Shown: positions 1 to 5,343, counted from the stretch's first letter. The stretch: DNA of 6,843 nt from an uncultured Methanomicrobiales archaeon (GCA_946528255.1 CAMMYR010000035.1:1-6843); one strand, 5' to 3'. Notes: generated by a model not told the origin, from the letters alone. Translations and numbers: made by a program.

Positions 1-1
1 C

Positions 2-691
2 GTCATGGATTCCCTCGGCGGGCTCCCGTCCCGCGTGGGGCTGCTGGCCACCGTCCAGTACCTGGGGCTCATCCCTGTGATGAAGGAGATGCTCGAGTCC
101 TCCGGCCGCACCGCCGTCGTCGGTACCGGGGACGAACGCATCTGCCATCCGGGGCAGGTCCTCGGATGCAACTGCTCCGCGGCGGAGGCAGTCGCCGACG
201 ACGTGGATGCATTCGTGTTCATAGGGGAGGGCGATTTCCATCCCCTCGCCGCGGCTTTCGGGGTCGGGAAGCCGATCATCGTCGTCAATCCCGTCACGTC
301 CGAGGTCAGGGACATGTCCGAGACCCGCGACCGCATCCTCAGGCGCAGGTTCGCCGCCATCGAGGGGGCCAGGTCGGCGGAGACGTTCCTGGTGATAGAG
401 AGCAGGAAGATCGGCCAGAACAGGCATTCCGATGCTTTGGATGCTTGTAAGAGGATAAGGGATGCCGGACGCAAGGCCTGCCTGGTGATCCTCGATGAGA
501 TAAACCCGGATACCCTGGCATCCTATCGCGTGGATGCCTTCGTGAACACGGCCTGCCCCAGGGTGGCAATGGACGATTCCGCGAGGTATCCCAAGCCAAT
601 GCTCACGCTTACCGAGCTGGATATCGCGCTCGGTCTTAAGGAATGGTCCGGGTACGAGTTCGATCAGATCAGACCGGTCGTCCCGCGCTGA
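2..691 (+). CDS. dph2: 2-(3-amino-3-carboxypropyl)histidine synthase (diphthamide synthesis, Dph2), 5' truncated
   Basis: This is the C-terminal two thirds of Dph2. In archaea the enzyme is a homodimeric 4Fe-4S enzyme that cleaves SAM and transfers a 3-amino-3-carboxypropyl group to a histidine of elongation factor 2, the first step of diphthamide synthesis. The frame is open to the window edge, so the gene starts upstream; the Met at 5 is internal. The family is usually about 320-340 residues and some 229 are visible. Counting from that Met, the sequence shows GQVLGCNCS at about 50-58, carrying the second cluster cysteine (Cys55), and NTACPRVAMDD at about 181-191, carrying the third (Cys184). 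The first cluster cysteine would lie in the missing part. FIGEGDFHP and NPVT match the family's internal repeats. The stop is TGA, followed by a T-rich tract without a hairpin in its own orientation. Confidence 0.93.
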   Translation, partial: VMDSLGGLPSRVGLLATVQYLGLIPVMKEMLESSGRTAVVGTGDERICHPGQVLGCNCSAAEAVADDVDAFVFIGEGDFHPLAAAFGVGKPIIVVNPVTSEVRDMSETRDRILRRRFAAIEGARSAETFLVIESRKIGQNRHSDALDACKRIRDAGRKACLVILDEINPDTLASYRVDAFVNTACPRVAMDDSARYPKPMLTLTELDIALGLKEWSGYEFDQIRPVVPR

Positions 692-717
692 TTTTAGATA
701 ATAATTAGAAAATGGTC

Positions 718-737
718 GGCGCCCCCGGAGGGGCGCC
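718..737 (-). terminator. Hairpin terminator of the bacterioferritin-like gene
   Basis: GGCGCCCC (718-725), loop CGGA, GGGGCGCC (730-737) form a perfect 8-bp stem just after the minus-strand stop at 746. Read on the minus strand the stem is followed by an AT-rich stretch with runs of T (about 713-692). On the plus strand no T run follows, so it serves mainly the minus-strand gene, though it could also block read-through from dph2. Confidence 0.7.
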
Positions 738-745
738 ATGGAATC

Positions 746-1204
746 TCAGAGCTGCTGGCACAGCCAGTTCTGGAGCCCGATGATGTTGATGAGCTCCAGC
801 TGCTGCTGGCTCCAGTACATGTCCTGTTCCTCATCCATGTAGTATTCCTTGATGAGGTCGTAGGTTGTGACGTCGTCATGGACCACCGGCAGGAGCCTCT
901 CCAGCTCGGCCAGCCCCTCGACCGAGACCGCCAGGTCGTACTTTATCCACTCCACGGGGTCCTTGAAGATGGGCGTCTCCATCTTCGCTCCGTTGGTCAC
1001 GAAGCCGCCGATGTCCAGGATCCTGTCGGTGCATCTCCTGACATACTCCCTCTCCTCGGCCGCGTGCTCCGCGTACTTCTCCGCGAGCTTGGAGTATCCG
1101 CAGGATGCGAACACCCTCGACTGGATTGCATGCCCGTCCGCCTGCTGGCTGAGGTTGGTTACGATCATCTGCAGCGCTCCTATGACAGTCTGCTTGTCGA
1201 CCAT
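746..1204 (-). CDS. Bacterioferritin-like four-helix protein with degenerate ferroxidase site
   Basis: This 152-residue protein has the length and layout of bacterioferritin. The strongest similarity is the C-terminal helix (LELINIIGLQNWL, about 136-148), close to the family's LELIDKIGLQNYL ending. From the first residue to residue 94 it can be aligned with classical Bfr without a gap. The six diiron ligands (E18, E51, H54, E94, E127, H130 in Bfr) then read L18, E51, Y54, S94, E125 and D128, so four are replaced. The haem-ligand Met52 is Arg52. Three cysteines (35, 58, 149) are present. A normal ferroxidase role is therefore doubtful; it may be a structural or divergent member of the ferritin-like superfamily. 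The alignment was done by eye. The start ATG is the only one near the N-terminus and no strong Shine-Dalgarno is seen. The gene is single, with its own terminator, and diverges from the TerC gene. Confidence 0.82.
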   Translation of the reverse strand: MVDKQTVIGALQMIVTNLSQQADGHAIQSRVFASCGYSKLAEKYAEHAAEEREYVRRCTDRILDIGGFVTNGAKMETPIFKDPVEWIKYDLAVSVEGLAELERLLPVVHDDVTTYDLIKEYYMDEEQDMYWSQQQLELINIIGLQNWLCQQL

Positions 1205-1288
1205 GGTTATCAGATGGATATATCATCCAACTAGGATATGAACATTGCTAGATTATTTGTATGAAATCAGGCATTGGCTGAGTCCGAT
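1205..1288. promoter_or_regulatory. Divergent promoter region between bfr-like gene and terC-type gene
   Basis: This 84-base AT-rich gap separates two divergent genes. ATTATTT at 1252-1258 is a plausible TATA element for the plus-strand gene: its centre is about 34 bases before the ATG at 1289, so transcription would begin a few bases before that codon. On the minus strand CAAATAATC (1259-1251) or GATATATCC (around 1217-1225) could serve the bfr-like gene. A small inverted repeat, TGGAT-ATATC-ATCCA, lies at 1215-1229. Which element is used cannot be settled from sequence. Confidence 0.45.
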
Positions 1289-2776
1289 ATGGGCGAGACC
1301 GAGCTATGGTTGGTATTCGCCGCCATCTTCGCGGCGCTGCTCCTCTACGATCTGCTGGTGGTCGACCGCAGGTCCCACGAGGTCACGACGCGCATCGCGC
1401 TCCGCGATGTCGCGGTGTACATAGCCGTAGCCATCGCCTTCGGTGCGCTGGTGTGGTACTCCCTGGGGCAGACCAAGGGCACCGAGTTCTTCGCCGCTTA
1501 CGTGATCGAGTTCTCGATGTCCGTGGATAACCTATTCGTGTTCATCATCCTCTTCGCAGCATTCGGGATACAGGGCATCTACCAGCACAGGGTGCTCTTC
1601 TACGGAATCATGGGCGCCATGGCCTTCCGTGCTGTCTTCGTGTTCGTCGGTGCGGAGATGCTGGAGGCGTTCGATTGGATGATGATAGTGTTCGGGATCG
1701 TCCTGATCTACGCCGCATACCACACGGCATTCGGGAAGGATGACAAGCCCCCTGAGAAGTCCCTGCTCTTCAGGATCGGGACCAGGATGAACATCCACCA
1801 GGGGGATCCGGAGGGCAGGTTCTTCGTGAGGATCGACGGGAAGAGGGTGGCCACCGTCATGCTGGCATGCCTCGTGGTGATCGAGCTCACCGATGTGATG
1901 TTCGCGCTGGATTCCATACCGGCGGCGCTGTCCATATCCACGGACGTTTTCATCGTGTTCACGTCGAACATGTTGGCGGTGCTGGGGCTAAGGTCGCTGT
2001 ATTTCGTGCTCAAGGATTCCCTGGACAGGCTCGCCTATCTGAAGTACGGCCTGGGCGCCATCCTGGCGTTCATCGGTGCGAAGATGTTCCTCTCGTATTT
2101 CGATATCGAGATATCGGTCATGGAGTCCCTGGCGGTCATCGTGGCGGTGCTGGCGGTGACAGTGGCGGTGAGCCTTAGGTTCTCCCGCGGCAAGGGGGAA
2201 TCCGGGGCGGAACGAGTCGATTTATCGAATACCGTTAAATTGGCAGTGCCCTTTCATAGTTTCATGAAAGGGGACCTCCACACCCTGAAGAGGATATGCG
2301 AATACGGCTCCAAGGCCATGATGGTAGGGGAGGCGGCTATAGGCATCGTGCTCCTGGTCGCCATAATACTGGCATTCGGTTCCTTCGCATCCGATGCCAT
2401 GGCAGATCTTCTGGATGCCCTGTTCGGCGTCGAGGTCCCGGACGGGGCGGCCGAGGCCGCCAGGGTGATCGAGGTGGTGGCGATCCTGGTCCTGGGTGCG
2501 GTAACCGTTTGGAGCATCTACAGGATAATGGTGTCGATCAGGGACGAGCACAGCCCGTTCAACGAGGCCAACACATCGATCCTCATCAGATTGTCCAAGA
2601 TCTACCTGCTGTCGGCTTTCCTGCTCTGCGCCCTGTCAGCCATCGCATCCGGCTTCATCATGGAAGCCGTATTCATGCTCCTGGGCTGCATCCTGGTGTC
2701 CGTGGTGCTGTACTGCTACGCGCTGACCGTCCGCTACGGGGCCGTCCTCCAGGACGAATCGGACCACACGCTGTGA
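1289..2776 (+). CDS. TerC-family membrane metal transporter joined in frame to a DUF2975 membrane domain
   Basis: One uninterrupted frame (495 residues from the ATG at 1289) contains two complete family units. Residues 1 to about 300 are TerC/Alx-type: multiple membrane helices, MSVDNLFVF near residue 80, the YQHRVLF loop near 100, and ELTDVMFALDSIPAALSIST followed by FIVFTSNMLAVLGLRSLYF near 199-239, with the paired Asp residues typical of the family. TerC proteins are linked to Mn2+ export and tellurite resistance. Residues 326-495 are a DUF2975 domain, with SIRDEHSPFNEAN and the closing YGAVLQDESDHTL. Codon use becomes AT-rich at the junction (2217-2265), which looks like promoter DNA. The ATG at 1289 is preferred over a TTG at 1274 because it matches the TerC family start and fits the TATA spacing. 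It may be a true fusion or two genes whose separating stop was lost. Confidence 0.85.
   Translation: MGETELWLVFAAIFAALLLYDLLVVDRRSHEVTTRIALRDVAVYIAVAIAFGALVWYSLGQTKGTEFFAAYVIEFSMSVDNLFVFIILFAAFGIQGIYQHRVLFYGIMGAMAFRAVFVFVGAEMLEAFDWMMIVFGIVLIYAAYHTAFGKDDKPPEKSLLFRIGTRMNIHQGDPEGRFFVRIDGKRVATVMLACLVVIELTDVMFALDSIPAALSISTDVFIVFTSNMLAVLGLRSLYFVLKDSLDRLAYLKYGLGAILAFIGAKMFLSYFDIEISVMESLAVIVAVLAVTVAVSLRFSRGKGESGAERVDLSNTVKLAVPFHSFMKGDLHTLKRICEYGSKAMMVGEAAIGIVLLVAIILAFGSFASDAMADLLDALFGVEVPDGAAEAARVIEVVAILVLGAVTVWSIYRIMVSIRDEHSPFNEANTSILIRLSKIYLLSAFLLCALSAIASGFIMEAVFMLLGCILVSVVLYCYALTVRYGAVLQDESDHTL
2220..2240. promoter_or_regulatory. Palindromic operator-like site 1, inside the terC-DUF2975 frame
   Basis: ATTTATCG (2220-2227), spacer AATAC, CGTTAAAT (2233-2240) form an inverted repeat matching at 7 of 8 arm positions. 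The same half-site, including the G before it, and the same 5-base gap recur at 2983-3003. The right arm overlaps the TATA-like GTTAAATT (2234-2241), centred about 27 bases before the internal ATG at 2264, as expected for a leaderless archaeal promoter. I infer an operator of the adjacent HTH regulator. Confidence 0.55.
2264..2776 (+). CDS. DUF2975 membrane protein, possible independent product from an internal start
   Basis: Starting at the in-frame ATG at 2264 the product would be 170 residues, the normal length of a free-standing DUF2975 protein. Its N-terminus (MKGDLHTLKRICEYGSKAMM, then a hydrophobic helix) looks like a natural DUF2975 start. About four membrane helices are visible, with the conserved loop IRDEHSPFNEAN and the C-terminal signature YGAVLQDESDHTL. 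In bacteria DUF2975 proteins are commonly encoded next to a small YozG-type HTH regulator, as here (4 bases between stop and next start); their biochemical role is unknown. The TATA-like element and palindrome just upstream support separate expression. No Shine-Dalgarno is visible, consistent with a leaderless transcript. This entry overlaps the longer fused frame; both products might be made. Confidence 0.5.
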   Translation: MKGDLHTLKRICEYGSKAMMVGEAAIGIVLLVAIILAFGSFASDAMADLLDALFGVEVPDGAAEAARVIEVVAILVLGAVTVWSIYRIMVSIRDEHSPFNEANTSILIRLSKIYLLSAFLLCALSAIASGFIMEAVFMLLGCILVSVVLYCYALTVRYGAVLQDESDHTL

Positions 2777-2780
2777 TACC

Positions 2781-3008
2781 ATGATAATCCTAAGATTGGA
2801 CAGGGTGATGGCCGACAGGAAGATGACCCTCAACGAACTGGCCGAGAAGGTGGGGATCACAAACGTGAACCTATCCAACATAAAGACCGGGAAGATCAGC
2901 GCCATAAGGTTCTCGACGCTGAACGGAATCTGCAAGGCCCTGGACTGCCAGCCGGGGGACATTCTGGAGTATGTTGAGGATGATTTATCGACAAACGATA
3001 AATACTAA
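2781..3008 (+). CDS. YozG-type Cro/C1 (XRE) HTH transcriptional regulator
   Basis: This 75-residue protein is almost entirely one helix-turn-helix domain. The HTH spans about residues 16-37 (TLNELAEKVGITNVNLSNIK), followed by the family pattern RFSTLNGICKALDCQPGDILEY at about 43-64, which is typical of YozG-like regulators paired with DUF2975 proteins. It begins four bases after the DUF2975 stop, with GTGAT just before the ATG as a partial ribosome site, so the two are probably cotranscribed. It most likely binds DNA as a dimer and represses. The last residues (DLSTNDKY) are encoded by DNA that contains a near copy of the palindrome upstream of DUF2975, so the end of the gene appears also to be an operator for the next gene. 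Targets and signal are inferred. Confidence 0.9.
   Translation: MIILRLDRVMADRKMTLNELAEKVGITNVNLSNIKTGKISAIRFSTLNGICKALDCQPGDILEYVEDDLSTNDKY
2983..3003. promoter_or_regulatory. Palindromic operator-like site 2, upstream of the symporter gene
   Basis: ATTTATCG (2983-2990), spacer ACAAA, CGATAAAT (2996-3003) is a perfect 8-base inverted repeat. Its right arm overlaps the TATA-like GATAAATA (2997-3004), centred about 29 bases before the ATG at 3029. A second, overlapping repeat, AACGAT (2994-2999) with ATCGTT (3008-3013), extends the symmetry toward the start. It matches site 1 at 2220-2240 in half-site, gap and distance to the start codon. Confidence 0.6.
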
Positions 3009-3028
3009 TCGTTATATGATAAGTCCAG

Positions 3029-4024
3029 ATGAAAGCAATAGACCTGATCTGCAGCACCGCGTTCATGATGATGCTGGCGCTGGTCCTGTCCTTCGCGACG
3101 AACCTCTCAGGAGCGTTCCCGGGGGACATCCTGACAGCCGATGTGAGGAGCAACGTTACGATCATCCTCCTGGCCGCCATGCTTACGCTCACCATGTCCA
3201 GGATCCCCTACAGGGACCTGGATCCGATAAAGAACAGGAAATCCGTGGCCAGGGCCATCATCCTCGGCCTCGTGGTCGCCTCGACCATCCCCCTGATCGC
3301 CTACTTCCTGCTGAAGGACGTGGACGGCTACGGGGAGTACGCGGTTGGATTGGTGTTCCTGGCAGCCACCCCCTTCGCCGGATCCGTGGGGCCGCTGTCC
3401 CTCATCCTGAGAGGCGACCTGGAGCATGCGCTCAGGTCCACCATCATGGTGTATGCGGTGTCCCTGCTGTGGATCCCGTTCGTCATCTGGGTCACATTGG
3501 GCGAGATCGTGGACATGACCAAGGTGGTCATAACAGTCATCGAGCTCATCGGAGTGCCCCTGATACTGTCCAGGGCCCTGACCAAGATCAAGCTGGACAA
3601 GACCCTCATGGCCGTGGTGCTGAACTGCACCATCGCTTTCCTCGTCTGGCTGTCAGTCAGCGCGACCAACTTCCAGACCGCCGGAGTGGTGGTCCTCGGG
3701 GTGTTCATGGTCATCGCCGCGCTGAGGGATATCGGCCTGGGGCTGTCCACCGAGGCCATCGAGAGGAGGATGGGCGTCCCCTGGTCCACCCGCGTGACGG
3801 ACATCCTGATGATCTCCTACAAGAACAAGGGCATAGCCATCGCCCTGTGCACCACCGTGCTGGTGGGGCCCGCCATCGGCAACGCCATGGTGGCCATAGC
3901 CGCGTCGATCGTGGTGGAGGTCATCTGGGTCGCGTTCATGGACTCCGTCCTGTTCTCCAAGAAGAGGATGGAGAGGGAGCTGGAGCTGGACAAGGAATCC
4001 GGCATCAAGCAGACCTGGGAATGA
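3029..4024 (+). CDS. Bile acid:sodium symporter (BASS/SBF) family transporter
   Basis: This 331-residue integral membrane protein has about nine to ten hydrophobic helices and a charged C-terminal tail (KKRMERELELDKESG, about 311-325). The segments FLAATPFAGSVGPLSLILRGD (about 110-130) and MISYKNKGIAIALCTT (about 261-276) correspond to the two conserved crossover regions of the BASS/SBF fold, where members bind Na+ and an organic anion; the distant ACR3 arsenite exporters share the fold. The substrate cannot be read from sequence: it could be an organic acid, a cofactor precursor or a metabolite. No Shine-Dalgarno is visible, and the TATA-like element at 2997-3004 suggests a leaderless message starting near 3026-3029. 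The palindrome over that TATA box suggests repression by the HTH protein encoded immediately upstream. The gene ends with a strong terminator. Confidence 0.82.
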   Translation: MKAIDLICSTAFMMMLALVLSFATNLSGAFPGDILTADVRSNVTIILLAAMLTLTMSRIPYRDLDPIKNRKSVARAIILGLVVASTIPLIAYFLLKDVDGYGEYAVGLVFLAATPFAGSVGPLSLILRGDLEHALRSTIMVYAVSLLWIPFVIWVTLGEIVDMTKVVITVIELIGVPLILSRALTKIKLDKTLMAVVLNCTIAFLVWLSVSATNFQTAGVVVLGVFMVIAALRDIGLGLSTEAIERRMGVPWSTRVTDILMISYKNKGIAIALCTTVLVGPAIGNAMVAIAASIVVEVIWVAFMDSVLFSKKRMERELELDKESGIKQTWE

Positions 4025-4029
4025 ATCCT

Positions 4030-4058
4030 AAAGGGGCGGGGATGCCCGCCCCTTTTCT
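4030..4058 (+). terminator. Hairpin terminator of the symporter gene
   Basis: AAAGGGGCGGG (4030-4040), loop GATG, CCCGCCCCTTT (4045-4055) form a perfect 11-bp stem with a four-base loop. A T-rich tail (TTTTCTT) follows, six bases after the TGA stop at 4022-4024. Confidence 0.85.
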
Positions 4059-4110
4059 TAATTCAACATCCGTTGATGATGCGGAAGTCAGGATTCGGGC
4101 TTGCTGTTGC

Positions 4111-4266
4111 TCAGATCTCATCACTGATATTCGTCATTCCTCTGGCGTAATTATCCGGATTGATTATTTTGTCCTCAGCGGAATCAAGCATTGCCGAGGT
4201 AACCAGAGATGACTTTCCAGAACCATTCGGTACAGCGATAATTAGAAGACGTTTACTCTTCGACAT
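4111..4266 (-). pseudogene. Truncated zeta-toxin-like P-loop kinase
   Basis: The ATG at 4266 opens a 51-residue frame. It begins MSKSKRLLIIAVPNGSGKSS (P-loop) and continues to IINPDNYARGMTNISDEI, the NPD/NAD-x-x-AR segment that follows the P-loop in zeta-toxin and UDP-GlcNAc-kinase-like proteins. That family is normally about 180-250 residues, so only the first quarter remains before a TGA at 4111-4113, and no obvious continuation is seen in other frames toward the symporter terminator. The leading Gly of the Walker A motif is Val (VPNGSGKS), another sign of decay. The start codon overlaps the end of the 49-residue upstream ORF, the usual layout for a toxin-antitoxin pair. Codon use is far more AT-rich than in the neighbours, suggesting transfer. 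The family call rests on about 45 residues. Confidence 0.6.
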
Positions 4267-4402
4267 TAGAATCGGACACCCTATCTGCATCTTTTTTCAC
4301 AGGGGTGGGATCGAAAATACATCTGTATCTGAATTCGGAACCAGGTCCGACCTTCTTCACACCTTCCCTATAGGTCTCGGTATCCAGGATTGTGTCGGTC
4401 AT
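4253..4402 (-). CDS. 49-residue small protein, possible antitoxin partner of the zeta-like stump
   Basis: The frame encodes 49 residues (MTDTILDTETYREGVKKVGP, then GSEFRYRCIFDPTPVKK and an acidic tail ending VEE). I do not recognise the family. The ribosome site is strong: GGAAGTGAT at 4414-4406 matches eight of nine positions of GGAGGTGAT and sits three bases before the ATG. The TAA stop lies 14 bases beyond the downstream ATG, so the two frames overlap and were probably translationally coupled. A 14-base palindrome and a TATA-like element lie upstream. Size, order and overlap suggest an antitoxin for the zeta-like protein, but that is inference from context only. Codon use is AT-rich, like the stump. 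Confidence 0.55.
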   Translation of the reverse strand: MTDTILDTETYREGVKKVGPGSEFRYRCIFDPTPVKKDADRVSDSNVEE

Positions 4403-4417
4403 CGAATCACTTCCTCA

Positions 4418-4431
4418 TGTCACTAGTGACA
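4418..4431. promoter_or_regulatory. 14-base perfect palindrome at the toxin-remnant promoter
   Basis: TGTCACTAGTGACA reads the same on both strands. It sits 16-29 bases before the 49-residue ORF's ATG, near the transcription start predicted from the minus-strand TATA-like ATATAT (4459-4454). This is the expected place for an autoregulatory operator of a toxin-antitoxin operon. The binding protein is unknown. Confidence 0.5.
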
Positions 4432-4440
4432 AAAAATACA

Positions 4441-4457
4441 ATATCGTGGTTCGATAT
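4441..4457. promoter_or_regulatory. Inverted repeat sharing the core of the two operator-like sites
   Basis: ATATCG (4441-4446), spacer TGGTT, CGATAT (4452-4457) is a perfect inverted repeat with a 5-base gap. Its core TATCG-N5-CGATA equals that of site 2 at 2983-3003. It overlaps the minus-strand TATA-like ATATAT (4454-4459) that would drive the 49-residue ORF. It could be a third target of the HTH regulator or chance in AT-rich DNA. Confidence 0.35.
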
Positions 4458-4563
4458 ATTCATTTCGTAATTCTGTAGCTTGTCTAATCATTCGGTTTGT
4501 CTGTAATCCGATTCCAATACGCAGGTCAGGGTAATACAGCTGCATATCGGTTCCACGCGCCTG
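4458..4563. other. AT-rich gap with no recognised gene
   Basis: Between the toxin-remnant promoter and the mtxX promoter I see no coding sequence with a ribosome site, no tRNA and no strong hairpin. The sequence is AT-rich at first (to about 4500) and then becomes mixed. Confidence 0.5.
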
Positions 4564-4593
4564 TTTTTATATTGATAACATATCGCGAGGTTC
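4564..4593 (+). promoter_or_regulatory. Promoter of the mtxX-que operon
   Basis: TTTTTATAT at 4564-4572 is a clear TATA-like element centred 26 bases before the mtxX ATG, so the transcript would be leaderless or nearly so. A short GAGG (4587-4590) lies four bases before the ATG and could act as a weak ribosome site if transcription starts further upstream. Confidence 0.6.
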
Positions 4594-5343
4594 ATGTTCA
4601 ACACGGAGGCCTTACTCTCCCGCGAATTCCCGGACGTCGTGGTCGGCATCGGACGCGGTTCCGATGCAGGGAACGTGGAGAGGAGCGTCGCCGCCATGCC
4701 CGGGCGCGACATCCGCATATACGACGACCCCCAGGCCCTCGCCGACGACCTCGCCTCCGGCGCCATAGACGCGGCGGTGCGCGGCGACATGTCATCGTCC
4801 ACCCTGCTGCCGATCCTCAAGAAATCGTTGGGCCTGCAGAAGCTGGAGAGGGTCGTGTTCATGGAGCCGCTCAGCGGCAAGATGTTCCTCATGGCCCCTG
4901 TCGGCATCGACGAGGGCTGGAGCGAGGATCAGAGGTACGAGCTCGCCAAGAGGTCCGCCGACCTCGCCAAGGCGGTCGGTCTCGGTACGAGGATCGCCGT
5001 GATGTCGGGAGGGCGCTGCGAGGACTACGGCCGCTGCAAGGCGGTCGACCACTCGATCGAGGCAGCCAGGTCGATAGCCAAAAGGCTCACGGAAGAGGGC
5101 TACGAAGCGTACCACTCCCAGATCCTGATCGAGGATGCTGTCCGCGAAGCGGATATCCTCATAGCGCCGGAGGGGATCACCGGCAACATCATATTCAGGA
5201 CGCTGCACTTCATAGGCGGCGCCAAGGCGTGCGGGGCGCCGGTGGTGAACTCCGACAAGGTGTTCATCGACACATCCCGCGTCAAAACGGATTACAGGGA
5301 CTCGCTGGCATTGGCCATGCTTCTCACGGAGTTGAGGAAATGA
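4594..5343 (+). CDS. mtxX: Methanogenesis marker protein 4 (Mmp4/MtxX)
   Basis: This 249-residue protein matches MtxX, a family found essentially only in methanogens and related archaea. It has the phosphotransacetylase/PlsX-like fold, but its reaction is not established; it has been named a possible methyltransferase-associated subunit. Recognisable segments are AAVRGDMSSS (about 60-69), MAPVGIDEGW (about 100-109), AVMSGGRCEDYGRCKAVDHS (about 135-154), IEDAVREADILIAPEGITGN (about 179-198) with IIFRTLHFIGG after it, and VFIDTSRVKTDY (about 223-234). Length fits the family. The start is the ATG with a TATA-like element 26 bases upstream. It is first in a tight operon, with its TGA overlapping the queD ATG (ATGA), so it is probably translated together with the preQ0 genes. 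Confidence 0.9.
   Translation: MFNTEALLSREFPDVVVGIGRGSDAGNVERSVAAMPGRDIRIYDDPQALADDLASGAIDAAVRGDMSSSTLLPILKKSLGLQKLERVVFMEPLSGKMFLMAPVGIDEGWSEDQRYELAKRSADLAKAVGLGTRIAVMSGGRCEDYGRCKAVDHSIEAARSIAKRLTEEGYEAYHSQILIEDAVREADILIAPEGITGNIIFRTLHFIGGAKACGAPVVNSDKVFIDTSRVKTDYRDSLALAMLLTELRK

Noticed and set aside
1215..1229. TGGAT-ATATC-ATCCA inverted repeat as an operator
   Set aside because: Five-base arms at this gap are expected several times per window by chance; it is noted only as part of the divergent promoter region.
1274..1288. TTG at 1274 as the TerC start
   Set aside because: It adds five residues not typical of the family and lies too close to the TATA-like element; the ATG at 1289 fits both.
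2101..2116. Repeated ATATCG in CGATATCGAGATATCG within terC
   Set aside because: It encodes the conserved-looking FDIEIS stretch, is a direct repeat rather than the N5 palindrome, and has no start codon at the right distance.
2971..4212. Plus-strand open frame of over 400 codons across the symporter
   Set aside because: It is out of frame with the membrane protein, rich in Arg, His, Gly and Pro as expected of a shadow frame, and runs through the symporter terminator.
4160..4426. Plus-strand 88-codon frame in the AT-rich island
   Set aside because: The minus strand gives a better account: a strong ribosome site, a P-loop and overlapping starts. The plus frame has no ribosome site and no known motif.
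4446..4456. GGTTCGAT, resembling a tRNA T-loop
   Set aside because: The flanking bases do not form a T stem and no acceptor, D or anticodon arm can be built; it is part of the inverted repeat at 4441-4457.
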